Positions 35,424-47,671 of a stretch of 64,000 nucleotides of DNA are shown here, in pieces. Both the position numbers and the translations under genes were made by a program. Origin of the DNA: Siphonodentalium dalli (Eukaryota > Mollusca > Scaphopoda > Gadilida > Siphonodentaliidae). Location: positions 172,168,394 to 172,232,393 of the forward strand of contig CP136069.1 in assembly GCA_032622095.1 (NCBI GenBank). The letters are read 5' to 3'. Position 1 is the first letter of the stretch. Each line of letters starts with the position of its first letter. The notes beneath the pieces are model-generated. The model did not search any database. It was not told the DNA's origin and saw only the letters and a list, made by a program, of their open reading frames with translations.

Positions 35424-36172
35424 TCCCAATGGAGAACTCTTAATAGCATTAATAGATTTTATATATTTATTTGCCTGTAAATATTGGGGAGCGTAACTAC
35501 TAGCTCCCCAATATAATTATATACATATCATTATAATAACATTTTACAAATTCTCAATCATATTGATACTCTTATATTTTAGTTAATTGAATTATCAAGA
35601 GTCAAGATAGTATCACGATTCAAAATAGGAGAATACAATAGAAGAAAATTCGAAAAGTATGACATGTACATGTATACCATTCAACTGATCTATTAAATTT
35701 TTGGCTAAACACGCCCCTGTACTATTAGTATATGGTAGAACAAATAAAAATTGGAATAATTTCAAAAATTGAGGGAAATTTAGGGTGGGCCAGGCTTAAA
35801 GGCAAATATTGGGGATTTTTCGTTTCTCCGGGAAGATTAATTCTTTTAATATATTTTACAAACATAATAAAAGTTACCAATCTTCCCAATGGAGAACTCT
35901 TAATAGAATTAATAGATTTTATATATTTATTTGCCTGTAAATATTGGGGAGCGTAACTACTAGATCCCCAATATAATTATATATATATCATTATAATAAC
36001 ATTTTACAAATTCTCAATCATATTGATACTTATATTTTAGTTAGTTGAATTATCAAGAGTCAAGATAGTATCAAGATTCAAAATAGGAGAATACAATAGA
36101 AGAAAATTCGAAAAGTATGACATGTACATGTATACCATTCAACTGATCTGTTAAATGTTTGGCTAAACACGC
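35424..36172 (+). repeat. Direct duplication of a ~290-bp block, 459 bp apart
   Basis: CTTCCCAATGGAGAACTC starts at 35424 and 35883, and the copies run in parallel to GGCTAAACACGCC. Each holds a hairpin with arms TTGGGGAGC and GCTCCCCAA (one mismatch in the second copy). The 170-bp spacer is unique. A frame at 35732-35956 crosses the spacer and second copy but is not conserved in the first. Confidence 0.8.
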
Positions 36173-36515
36173 CAAACCGAAGGTCGGCCAAAAATAAGAG
36201 AAGTCTTAATTGTATACACACGGTATGCCCACCATGCCTCAAATTACAGTACCTCCTTGGTTATTTATAAACATGAGTGTTCCTTCGTTAAACAAAGTTA
36301 TTATAGCAAGACCTAGATATAGACTAAATTCTTATGATAGTATTAGAAATAAAACCATTTCGCCCAGAATATGTACTCAGTGTGACAAAGGCACATAAAT
36401 TGAATTTTGTATGTGTTATATGTATTGTCAGATATAGGTAATTTCTGAAACATATTTCAGTTGTGAACGTTAAACTTGTATTTCTCCGATTTTCTCGGTT
36501 ACTCATACGATAAGT

Positions 36516-36625
36516 GTATGGGAGGCCAAATTCACATTTAATAATGAATTTCGCTTAAGCACAATTGATTGCGCTTAAGCGCAACTACCACATATTGTGC
36601 TTAAGCACAAATAGGGCATTTCGGT
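36516..36625. repeat. Fragment of the CTTAAG foldback element
   Basis: GGGAGGCCAAATTCACAT followed by GCGCTTAAGCGC-type palindromes, as at 8175-8250. It ends at AAATAGGGCATTT; the same order occurs inversely near 9335-9350. Confidence 0.65.
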
Positions 36626-38680
36626 TCTTTCACGTTAGGTTGACAAAATGATTTTTTCGGATAGGAGGGAAAATGATGCATTTGTCATTGTGTTTGGATT
36701 GTCTTAATAATATTTCTATAGTACTGACACACAGCCCAACCAGCAGACAAAATTTCACTACTATATTGGAAAAAATAACAAAATTATAGGGCGATGGGTA
36801 CCAATTTTGGCATATTTTGAGTGGCCAATCATTGCTGTGATAATTTAGTTTTCCTTATATTACTTTGTATTTATGGGTTTGCCATTTAACCTTTAGTTTA
36901 TGTCTGGTTGATCTTGTTGTGAAACTTTTGAATGATTTCGTGCATTCAGTTTGATGATATTTGAATTTAAAGATTATCGAGAAATTCCGTTAAATGATTC
37001 ATAGCATGTGAATCTAACAAAGCTTTTCATAAACACACTTTACAATAACCATGGATTAAGAATCTAGTTCAGTTGGACATTTCATGGTATAGAAGATTAA
37101 TGGTAAAATTCTTTTTCTGTGTATTAGTCTATTTAAATTATATTCAATTCACTAAAATATGTGCATAGAAATTCCGTTAAAATCTGTCCTCTCCGAGAAT
37201 CTTTGTCAACTTCTAATATTAATGAAATGAGAAAATCATTTTGTATTGTGGGTGAACTGTCACTAGTATTGAGGGTGTATAAACTTTAATTGCTGGGCTG
37301 AACCATCCCGATTTGGTACAGTGAGAATTCAAGCATAGAACCCAGAGATTTTCTGGAAGACGTTGGTTTATATTTAACTACATGTTTAACCATTCTGTTA
37401 ATGAGAATGGGGTGTAGTAAAAATATACTGTATTAAAATACAGTCTACGCAACATAATGTGTCCAATTTGAGCTACTAATGTGATATTTCATTTACTTCC
37501 ATTGAGGCAATTCATGTCTGCTCAACTGCAGTTGTCTGAGTAATTTGTCATTCTGAAGAATTTCTTGATTATTGATAATCATATTAGTGATTACAAGTGG
37601 TTTGATGGAAGTGTTGTTCATAAAACATGCGATTTCTCCATAGTTAAAAATAATTGTCTTGAATTATCGGAGAGGACATATTTTTTAACAGATTACAGAG
37701 TATCTGCACTTACTTACAATACTAAAGGAATAATCCATGTGTGTGTACATATAATAACATTGGAATACCATAGGACCCGTAACCTGAGTTAAATGAACAC
37801 AGTTCATACCCTGGTGGTCAGTATAGCTCTCAATAAAATTGTTTAGACCATACAAATGTATTATCTATATAATGTTTATACAGCCATAATATGATGAGGA
37901 TTCTGCCCCTATGACCACTTGATACACTCAATACAGATTACCACAATCTATATAAAAGACAGTAAGTAACCCCCAATAGAATGATTTCACACATTACAAT
38001 GTTTTATAAGTAGCTTGGACGCCAAGCCTATCAATAATATTCAATGTTAATCTTCTAAGCGCTATGTGGCCCCTAAATTTCTATTAACCATGACAGAATG
38101 AACAAATTGGAAATTATGGTTCATCGCAATAATCCACACCAAGTATTAATAACAATGTTCGTCTGCCTTCTTGACTGGAGAAAACTATGTTTGAAGTACT
38201 CCTGACTAGGACCCCCTGAAATGATAAACTAAAGATAGCCCCTTTTCCAAATGCTGTATAGCACTCAATAGATTTGTTTCATACGTAGAAAAGTATCGAT
38301 TTCTGTTCTCGACATGAAATCCATGACAACCCCATAGCCCTAAATGTTAATATTTTCACCCCTCGTTGTCCCCTAAAATCCACTCAACCATGATCCTATG
38401 AACAAATTATAAACTATGTCTTATGGCAATGCTCCATTCCAAGTATTATGGAAATCTGCCCAGTGTCAGTGAGACTGCTAAGAATTTTGAATTTTAAATA
38501 GTGAACTACATTAAATGTGGGTTCCCTTTGTCTGCTCATATTCTGAAAACGTCCCTACAAATGGACAATAGACTATTCCAAGTTGAATGGGGGAGTCCAT
38601 TCATTTGTGAATGCCAATGAGATACAGATTATAATAGGGCTAACATATATGACAGCTAAAAATAACTATATTTCAATTAT
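36626..38680. other. Intergenic stretch, no gene seen
   Basis: AT-rich. Two weakly similar blocks near 38095-38170 and 38395-38460 share ATGAnCAAATT and CCAAGTATTA. Short frames (37565-37792) lack splice or start context. Confidence 0.35.
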
Positions 38681-39130
38681 TCACATTGTCTGCAGGTGTC
38701 TCTTGTCTCTTATACAGTGAAGCGGGTATTAATCAGGAAACCTCACATCTGAATAATTGTAAGTCGGAAAAGGGCCATAACTCAAGTAAAAAACAAGAGG
38801 TGGCATCAGAGATGCTGTGTCTCGTTTTCGGTGGTTTACCGCCAATTGGTGTGCATCAGTATCTGTAGACTAATTAATAGGTAAAATCGGTTAATATTTG
38901 TTCAAGTTATCGCGCTAACGGCCTCAAAATCGCGAAGAATTCACAAACTAAGGGGCATAACTCAGGGGAAAAAGTTCGGAGAAACCCGGTTTTCGCACTC
39001 TTTCGAGATATTGTGCGAAGCAAGTCACACACCAAAAATTAATATAATCGGTTAATATTGTTCAAGTTATCGCGCTAACGGCCTCAAAATCAAGAAAATC
39101 TCTATCAAATTTTATTGGGCCAGGCTGGTT
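38680..39130 (+). repeat. Two decayed ~160-bp tandem repeats (family of 45.3 kb)
   Basis: TCAAGTTATCGCGCTAACGG occurs at 38902 and 39062, 160 bp apart, each followed by CCTCAAAATC; GGGnCATAACTCA lies between. The same block, period and order occur at 45399-45722. Confidence 0.65.
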
Positions 39131-39899
39131 TTCGAACTCGTCCAGGATATTATTGGAAGACGCCTATATGAGTCAATATCAATTTTGGTCAAAATTGATG
39201 TCCTCGGTGGATGATGAGTGCACAATACAACGTGTGGATCCCAACTATTGTTCCTAGTGTGCATCTCCATCACTGTCATAACATCCACACACAAATAAGC
39301 GTGATGTTCGGGTATATATGTATGTAATGGGCTCATTAATGGCCAGATTTGACCAAAATGGCCTGTCCCCAGGAAAATTTTACAGGCTAAAATCGAAATT
39401 TCGATATATTAACTACATGCCACCGAGAAAATCCTCTGGCATATTATTAGTTTAGTTCTTGATATGAACTACTGTCACATATACACCACCCAAGATTGAA
39501 CTTAACTAAGTGAAAATTGCTCAGAAACTTTGTACCTCAGCATTTTGTCTCTCATGTAACGAAGTGCTATTTACTTGACATAATGACGTATCCCTGATAT
39601 TTATAATCTCCGTATTTTGTGCTCCGTGACGCTGTGTATGTCACAATATCAGAAACGCATGTCGTCTGAATCAAAAAACAACTTGCGATAACACAATTAT
39701 ATAATAGGTATGTTGACCCCCTCGCGTACTTTTCAAAGTCGTCTTTTAAATAACGCATGTTTGTTCGCTATAACATATGTATAATTATGTTTCAAATAAA
39801 TGTTTCGGAAGCCACTGTGGTGTATTTTATACTTCCCTATTTTCGCCATACTGGAGGGAGAACTCACTGAATGCCGTGACCAGAATGGTCTGTACATCT

Positions 39900-41150
39900 C
39901 TACTGTAACGTTCTCTGTTGTAACAAGCCAAAACGTTACAGGAGAGACCAATACTGTAACGAAAGGGGAAGGATGCTGTTTACAGAGGCTGTTTGCGCGT
40001 GAACACATGCAACACCAAGCTGAAATATCTAGAGGGTGTAACTGGGGTCTTGTTCTTCTTTCAGATTACAAAATGTGTTTGATTTGAAAAATATTATCAT
40101 TTTCGTGCGTCGATGTTTTGAATTTTCGTTACATGAAAGATATGTTTATTTTACATTAAAGATGTTCTTATGTGGTAAGTCGATTTTTCATTTCATGTGA
40201 TTGTTATGAAACCATGATAGCCGGGAGAAAACATCAATTATAACGAGACTGTTACTTTTTATTAGTTATTCCTTCGGTTGCAACATGATTCGGTGTACGA
40301 TCTAACTCAAATCGAGTGGCTGTTACAGTAAATACAACAATTGTTATCCAGAGGACATGCCTGTGGCATTTAATAATTTTTCTCTTTTCTTTGCCGCGGA
40401 AATATATCACACGATATACATAATATTTAATTGGTTATGTTTGTCTTTCAACTCGAACTATTTTTCTGGTTTGGATAATAGTAACCTTTCTAGTGTTAAA
40501 TTTGGGAAATTAGTGTTACACGAGGGATATATGTATGTTATAGTAAGGATATTGATACGTTGGGAGTTGATTAGGCGTTAGGGGGACGTCTTTTAAACAA
40601 TATGGCCATGGGGTAAAATGTATTATAATGAGTTCGCTAAGTTATAATAATCACGCGTGCCAATTCCTTCACGATATCATGTACGCTCTTCTGAAAGCAT
40701 GTGTCCGTTACATTAAATACATCCAATGCTATGTGTACGATCTGCCTGAGTTTCCTGATGCCTCAAAGTTTCCAGTGTGCCGGGAAATATATCACATGAT
40801 GTGCCAATGATTGAGCAATACTTTATTTATCATTCACCTAGCAATAGTTCTTTGATTTTAAAAATATTACGTTTTCTAGCGTTGAGGTTTTGGCTTTATT
40901 GTTACACGAAAGATATTATTAAGTATAGGTTAAGTATGTTCGTGTATGTTATGTCGATATTTTGTTTCAGGGAAGGCTTCCGAACTACGACAGTAGGAAG
41001 TAAATATATATTATAATGCTTTTCGTTAGTTATATTAGTCGTGTGTGTTCATAATTGTGTGCACGATCGAACACAACTTGAGTGGTTGTTACAGAAATAC
41101 AGCCAGTGTTATTGGAAGGACATGTTCTTGTAAATTGTTACAACATATTT
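39900..41150 (+). repeat. Decayed tandem repeats with ~386-bp period
   Basis: GTTACAnGAnnGATAT occurs at 40128, 40515 and 40901. GTTACAG/TTAAATAC-type blocks at about 40323, 40705 and 41089 and TTAGTTAT/TAAGTTATA blocks at about 40261, 40638 and 41025 keep the same spacing. The copies have diverged strongly. Several short open frames run through but do not keep the same phase. Confidence 0.6.
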
Positions 41151-41324
41151 TCCCATATAGAAATGAATTGTGTCACGAACATTGAAAACAGTTAGCGGAA
41201 CTATGAGGATTCATCAATTGAAGTCGGTTACACCACTGAACATTTCTTTCAGAGATACTAGCTGTGAATGTGACAGTGAGAGTGTTATTGGTAAGGGTCG
41301 TGCATTTAAAACTGCTAGTTTTGA

Positions 41325-43686
41325 AAGCCAGGTGAGCGAGACAGCACTGGTGGTAAAGGGGAACAGGATGCAGAAGTTTGTGTTGAAGATAGGGGTGAAT
41401 CAGTAAGAGTTGCCCCTTGCGTTGAAGTTATTTGTGAGAACGTAGTTCCGAATAAGATATATGTGATTGATGAGAGCGACAAAGTTGCCGAGAATGTAGT
41501 TGTGCAAGTTGCAAAGAAATTCGAAAAGCGTATTGTGGCTCGGAGGAATGTGAAACGGTGTGTAAAGAGAACAAGTAATGTGAGAGGTGAATATGGGGCG
41601 CCATCCCTGCAAATATTCGTTTTCGGAGATATCTCCTTGGATCCAAGCAGATATCTGCTCGCATTATGGAGATATCTCTTCGGTTTCAATGAGATATCTC
41701 CTTGGAATATGGAGATATCTCCTCGGAAATATTTTCAAGGAGATATCACCTTGAAACCGAGGAGATATCTCCATAATGCGAGCAGATATCTGCTTGGATC
41801 CAAGGAGATATCTCATTGGACCCAAGCAGATATCTGCTCGCATTATGGAGACATCTCCTTGAAATATGTTCAAGGAGATATCTCCTTGGATCCAAGCAGA
41901 TATCTGCTCGCATTATGGATATATCTGCTTGAAAATATTTCAAGGAGATATCTCCATATTCCGAACAGATATCTGCTTGGATGTATTTCGAAAAAATGGA
42001 AAAAAACGTATATGTACTGACTACTGTGGAGAAATCATTAATATTTCATGGCCGCGGTTTTCCAAGGAGTTATCTCCATAATCCAAGCAGATATCTGCTT
42101 GGAATATTTTCAAGGAAATATCTGCTTGGAATATGGAGATATCTCCTTGGGTCCAAGGAGATATCTCGTTGAAAACTATTTCAAGGAGATATCTCCATAA
42201 TCCGAGCAGATATCTGCTTGGATTATGGAGATATCTCCTCGGTTTCAAGGAGATATCTCGTTGGAAATATTTCAAGCAGATATCTCGTAGTTGCGATGAG
42301 ATATCTTCTAGGATCGAAGGAGATATCTCCATAATCCAAGCAGATATCTCCTTGGATCCAAGGAGATATCTCCATAATGGACCATATTCCAAGCAGATAT
42401 CTGCTAGGAATTGCAATTCCAAGGAAATATCTCCACGAAACCGAGGAGATATCTCCGAATTACGAGGAGATATCTCCGAAAACGAATATTTGCAGGGATG
42501 GCGCCCCATAGGTGAAGGCATATGTGATGTAAGTAGGATTGCAAGGGGGGGGGGCGAAGAGATGCGCGAAGAGGTTGAGCAAGGTGGTAGCGCGGTTAAT
42601 GAATGTTGTGAGTCGAGCGGTGTGCTGGTAGATGTGGGGATTGAGTGTGAGAAGATGGAGGTTGAGGAACGAGGTAGCGTGGTTAATGAATGTTGTGAGT
42701 CGAGTGGACGTGTGCTCGTAGATGTGGCTGTGAGGGATCGGGAGATATGCGAGGAGACATGTGAGGAGATAGTGGTTGAACAAGGTGGTAGCGTGGTTAA
42801 TGAATGTTCTGAGTCGAGTGGTGTGCTGGTAGATGTGGTTGTGGGGAGTCGGGAGATATGTGAGGAGATGGAGGCTGAGGAATGTGGTAGCGTGGTTAAT
42901 GCATGTTGTGAGTCGAGCGATGTGGTCGTTGAGGGTGAGGAGATATGCACGATTGCGGAGGCAGATCCAGTTTGTAGCGAGATTAGCGCGTTTGAGTTTG
43001 ATGTTGCAGCGGAAGTGGTTGTGGGTGGTGAGGAGATATGTGAGCAGGTGGAGGTCGAGCAAGGTAGCGTGGTCAGTGAAAGTTGTGAGAAGAGTGGTGT
43101 GCGCGTCGATGTGACTGTTGTTGATGACGACATAGTTGATGGAAGCTGGGTTGAACATGATTATTGCAAGAATTATGAGTCGAGCATGCACCAAGGTTCA
43201 CATGTAGAGGTTGCCGCGGAAATACGGGGCGAGCAGATATGTAAGAAGACGGTGGTTGAGCAAGGTGGTATATCGTGGTTAATGAATGCGGCGTGCAGGT
43301 TTTTGGAGATGGGGAGATATGTGAGGAGATGAAGGCTGAGAAAGGTAGAAGCGTGGTTGTAGAGGTAGGTCCGATGAGTGAGTTTTGTGCGAATGGAAAG
43401 GCAGATAGCATGATTCCTGGTGTGGATAAGTACGTACTGGTTGAGTATCAGAAATCCATATACCCTGGTATTGTAGAAGAAATGTCTGAGCGTGAATTGC
43501 TTGTTAAATGCATGAAACGCGTTGGCGTTAAATATTCTAACTGCTTTTGCTGGCCGAAAAAATGTAATGACTTCTTGGTATAATTATGATGAAGTGATCT
43601 CGTTTATTCCAGATCCACAACTGATCGAGGTGTCTCATTCACATTTCGCTGTTGGGGAATGTGCGTGGCCCGAGACTCGGCGATGA
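41325..43686 (+). pseudogene. Broken ORF: acidic Cys/Val-rich repeats plus small C-terminal domain
   Basis: A plus-strand frame opens after a stop at 41322 and runs into an insertion at 41592; removing the insertion with one 6-bp duplication (925 bp) restores a continuous frame on the far side. From 42574 the product is made of about seven irregular repeats of 29-67 residues with the core VEQGGSVVNECCESSGVL and EEICEE; spacings of 87, 114, 99, 180 and 201 bp are all multiples of three. Two further breaks follow: 2 extra bases near 43269 and 1 extra base near 43573. The last part (YVLVEYQKSIYPGIVEE, CFCWP, then WYNYDEVISFIPDP) resembles a small barrel-like domain at the C-terminus of many uncharacterised invertebrate proteins. 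The start is unknown; a further frame at 41170-41406 may be its upstream part. The function is not known to me. Confidence 0.55.
41586..42516. mobile_element. Foldback element built of >30 GATATC-centred palindromes
   Basis: Element 41592-42510 (919 bp) has perfect 35-bp inverted ends beginning TATGGGGCGCCATCCC and an exact 6-bp duplication GGTGAA (41586-41591, 42511-42516). Apart from a unique ~80-bp spacer (about 41980-42058), the interior is a run of 12-mers GGAGATATCTCC or GCAGATATCTGC, themselves palindromic, every 20-30 bp, linked by CTTGGATCCAAG-, ATTATGG- or AATATTTTCAAG-type spacers. It encodes no protein and splits the ORF around it. No superfamily fits clearly. Confidence 0.85.
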
Positions 43687-43751
43687 GTAAACTGTTTTAA
43701 AAGTTATCATTACTTCACCTCACTAATATACTTTTTTGTATATGTGAATAT

Positions 43752-43806
43752 AATCACAGGTCCCTAGAACAATTGTGGTCAATTTTTGTTCTGGGGACCT
43801 GTGAAT
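43752..43806. repeat. Short perfect hairpin after the broken ORF
   Basis: CACAGGTCCCTAGAACAA and TTGTTCTGGGGACCTGTG form an 18-bp stem with one mismatch around a ~17-nt loop; GAATATAAT(C/G) flanks both sides (43746, 43803), giving a possible direct duplication. It could be a tiny MITE or an RNA hairpin; neither is proved. Confidence 0.5.
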
Positions 43807-43809
43807 ATA

Positions 43810-45300
43810 ATGAAGGTGGAAATCGTGCTTGTAATGATGAATTCGAACAACGTGCATCTGGATAGCTTATCTAACACCAGGAACATGTACTTATATTTAT
43901 GAAACACGGACATGCACTTGTTTTAATTTATCTCAACCGAGCACAAAGCTAAACGAGACAGGTATATACGAAAGGGGTTCAAATATACAATGTGTGCTAA
44001 TTTACATGTATCCGGATAACTCCATAGCATATCCATGTCGTACGTTACTCGAATCTATCACAATAGTTTAACCTACACACAATATTCTTTATCCTTACAT
44101 ATTGTCCAGTACGCGGGCATCTCTTCACCACATAGTTGTATTATATTTAAACACAAACGAATGTTAGTGTACGTTCATATTATTTCATCTGATAAAGCAA
44201 AGGATAGAGTGTTCACCCGACTATAACCAATGTATATCGTGTAACGACAATTTATTTACTATGGTATTCAGTTAACAATATTCGTTATACCATATGTGTA
44301 CTAAATGTGTAAAAAACACAGTTGGGCATTTATTATGAAAAGAAATTCCACAAATTGAACCTCGTTTTATATTATAGCCTGTATATATGCTATGCGCCTT
44401 TTTTGTCAATCGTGTAATCTTTACTGTAACGCACATCATATATTGATATAGAAATACGCGTCAGAAAACATCATTAAGTATTTGGGACATAAATTCTCGC
44501 GAGAATCGCCATAATATTGAATTTGCACTGATGCCAGTATATGATTATGATACCTAGATGTATACAAATGACATTTCGCATATGACTGTGTCAGTTGTGT
44601 AACGTTGTGGTCCTTACTGTAACAAAGCATATTCCTACATCGTATACCAAACGTCAGATATCTTGATTGTGTAGTTCGTCGCTGTATTTTATTTATGAAT
44701 AACAGGTTTTATCATCTTGTTAGCATATTTCGTAACTTTGGATTTCGACATGACTTTTATACAGAAATTTATCAGAAATTGTCCACCCCGTAGCAAATAT
44801 GTGTATTTCGTGTTGCGCTGAAGTCCTTCGTGTAACACATATTATTTTGTCATCTATAAATGAAACGTTATATATTTCAATTCCAGTTTTGTTCAATATT
44901 TGGTGGACAAGGAGTGTCCAATTCAATATTATGTTAGAAAGTGTGTGACATTTAATTATCTTCATTTAATAAAGTTTAATGTTGTGTTGAAATTTAATTT
45001 TTCTGAGAAAAATGTGTTCCATTGTGGCCCCCATTGAAAACAAGCTATACAAAGGGTAAATGTTTTCTCGATCTATGCATTACCGGTCAATACTCAATTC
45101 GGATCAAAAAGTACTCAAATATCTCTTTTCTGAAAAATGATATACCAGATGATAATACTGTTACAGAAGAGACATAATTTCCAGACATCCACCATTCATA
45201 GCATCATAAAATATCAGTGCTGGATGTTTAAGCTCGAACTTCAGTCGTTTCTTCCAGTGCAATAGCTATATATCTCGAAATGATAACAACTTTCCCCATT
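43810..45300. other. Intergenic, faint ~200-bp periodicity
   Basis: TTTACTGTAACGCACAT (44420), CTTACTGTAACAAAGCAT (44613) and TTCGTGTAACACATAT (44826) recur about every 200 bp with diverged flanks. This may be a remnant of the CTGTAACG-containing repeats at 39.9-41.1 kb. No gene is supported. Confidence 0.35.
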
Positions 45301-45309
45301 ATCGGAACT

Positions 45310-45960
45310 AAAAAAATCCCATGTGGCATATCTGTAATTTTGACCAAAATTGATATTGACTCATATACCAAATTTTAGTTGAATTGGATGACGTTTGTTG
45401 AAGTTATCGCTCTAACGAGCTGAAAAATCGTACAAAATGACTACTTAAGGACCATAACTCTATCAAATTTTATCGGACCGGGCCGGTTTTCTAACTCGTC
45501 CGAGATATTTTTGGGAGACACCTATATATAAAAATTTCAATCAAATCGGATAACGTTTGTTGAAGTTATCGCGCTAACGAGCTGAAAATTCGTGAAAAAT
45601 GACTAATTGAGGGCCATAACTCTATCAAATTTTATCGGACCTGGCCGGTTTTCGAACTCGACAGAGATACTCTTGGGAGACACCTATATCCCAAATTTTA
45701 ATCGAATCAGATAATGTTTATTGAAGTTGTTGCGCTAACGAGCCTAAAATCAGTGAAAAATGGCAAAGGGCCATAACTCTGTAATAAATGTGCGGACGAA
45801 CCCGATTTTTTGTCTGCAGCTTACGTGCATGGATATGTACTCACATCCGTCAATAAACGGTTGAGTTATAAGCAATACACCCCGCCCGCCCGCCCGTCCG
45901 CCGTCCCTCATCAAACTATAAGTCGAGTTTTGGAGAAAAAAACTCGACTAAAAATTGGAT
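45310..45960 (+). repeat. ~161-bp tandem repeats with GC-rich tail and terminal hairpin
   Basis: TGAAGTTATCGC or a variant lies at 45399, 45561 and 45722, with GGGCCATAACTCT and GGCCGGTTTTC in each unit. The array ends in a CCCGCCCGCCCGTCC tract, then a hairpin (AGTCGAGTTTT ... AAAACTCGACT) and A-rich end. The 49-53.8 kb element ends the same way, with different sequence. Confidence 0.7.
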
Positions 45961-46260
45961 CAACCCATATTCAAACTTTATCTGTATTTTGGGCTGAGAA
46001 ATCACAAACCAAATTACCAGATTTGGTTTCGATCAGATAAAAACATGTTCGAGTCACTGCAGCTAGTATGCGTGAATTCTAAGTCGAAACAAGGGGTATG
46101 CATCTAAGATGCTTTTGTCAAGTTTTTTGGTAGTCGAACCAAACTTCTGCCAATAAGGTGCAAGAAACAGGAGTATGTTTTAATATCACTAAAATCTATG
46201 TCTCTTGAAAACCAAAAAATAATTTCCTTCCGCTTATTGGGGAAATACCTCTAGTTTACA

Positions 46261-46606
46261 TGTGGGCGATTCCATTCATTACGCTGGACTATGTTCGTAA
46301 ATTACCCTGAGCAAAAGTGAATGGAACGATTTTTGGTGACCGGAGTAATCCAAAAACAGCATCTAGTTACAACTGCAAACAAAACATATTTTTTATTAAG
46401 GAAATTTGACAAAAGTCACATTTGGAATGTCGAACAGACTCAGTTGAAAAATCGAACTTCGCGCGGAAAGTTTAGTTCCATTACAATACGCTCGCAATTA
46501 CACCACCTCGGCCGTAAGTGCAGCGAGAGTAGCACGGCGTATTTACGCCAGATCATTCCATTCATTGCCCATTGTTGGCCGAAAGTAATGAATGGAATCG
46601 CCCCAC
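46261..46606. mobile_element. MITE with ends TGTGGGCGATTCCATTC
   Basis: Left TGTGGGCGATTCCATTCATT and right AATGAATGGAATCGCCCCACA are inverted ends about 345 bp apart. The interior is non-coding. The target duplication is unclear. Confidence 0.6.
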
Positions 46607-46691
46607 ATAACCAGTGACCCGATTGGCCGAGACATAAAAATAGTAGTTGGGAATTCCCTGGTTTTCTGGAGACCGCTATCACAGACTCTGC

Positions 46692-47320
46692 TTAAAGGTA
46701 CTCAATCCGTAAAGAGGGTCCCCATCTCAACGGATTCCAACAACAACAATCCGATCAGAGGGTCCTATATTACTATTTCTTTGGCTTTGGGGGTAAAAAA
46801 TATTTGATTCGAGTCGAGGAACCCATCAAACAAAGCTCAGAGTTATTAGATATTGATTTTTGAAATTTGTTAATTTCTCGAGATGAGTACTAATAATTGC
46901 CGTCAGTTTTGAAACCTGCTCGAGATGAGTACACCAAAACTCTATTCAAACAGACAAGGATGGATAACTCTAAAATCAAGTGATAATAATAACGCAATTT
47001 TGACTACGTACTGGGCCAGAAAGAATTCGAGATGAGTACTAATAACTGCCGTAATCTGCTCTGGATGTATACTCCAAATCTATTCAAACAGACAAGGATG
47101 GATAACTCTAAAATAAAGTGGTAATTTTAACGCAATTTTGTCTGAGTTCTGGGCCAGATAGTATTCCCGATAATGAAAAATAATAGATTTCTAAAATCGA
47201 TATCTAACAAATCTGAGCTTTGATGGGTGACTTCCTCGACTCGAATAAAATATTTTTGACCCCCGAAGCCATTGAAATAGTAATTGAGAGGAGTTTTATC
47301 GGATTGAGTACCTTTAACTA
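46692..47320. mobile_element. TTAA MITE, ends AGGTACTCAATCCG
   Basis: TTAA|AGGTACTCAATCCG on the left and CGGATTGAGTACCT|TTAA on the right. The arms share GGCTTnGGGGGTnAAAAATATT and GATTCGAGTCGAGGAA. The interior repeats GATGGATAACTCTAAAAT twice. TTAA targets and AGG ends fit Kolobok- or piggyBac-type MITEs. Confidence 0.75.
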
Positions 47321-47671
47321 TTAAATTTGTGAATGGATGAAAATAGGCTATCGGAAATTTTCGACAAATATGAATCAATGCATACGAATTGTAAACTGAC
47401 GAAGAGCATAAATGTGAATGAACTATTATTTTATGAGAATGAAATGGTAATGACTAAATATATGTGATATATTTAATGATATTTGAATGAGAAGTGTGAA
47501 AATTTAAGAAAGGTGTCGGGGGAAATTATCGTAATTTTCACGAACGTAGCAGAACGTACCCGGAAGTAAAATTACTGAGTTTGAAAAATGCAAAAGTAAT
47601 TTCAACTGATTACTGTCGAAATCTTAGAATAAGTCTAATATTATAAAGTACTGACTTGTATGTATAACTTA

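Noticed and set aside
41463-42500. Repetitive frames reading EISPW, QADICSHYGDIS and similar on both strands
   Set aside because: These are by-products of the GATATC palindrome array; palindromes give open frames on both strands.
42021-43194. Long minus-strand frames (370 and 244 residues) rich in Ser/Thr/Leu/His
   Set aside because: They are antisense to the plus-strand acidic repeat ORF, whose unit lengths keep the plus frame; half of the longer one is palindrome array.
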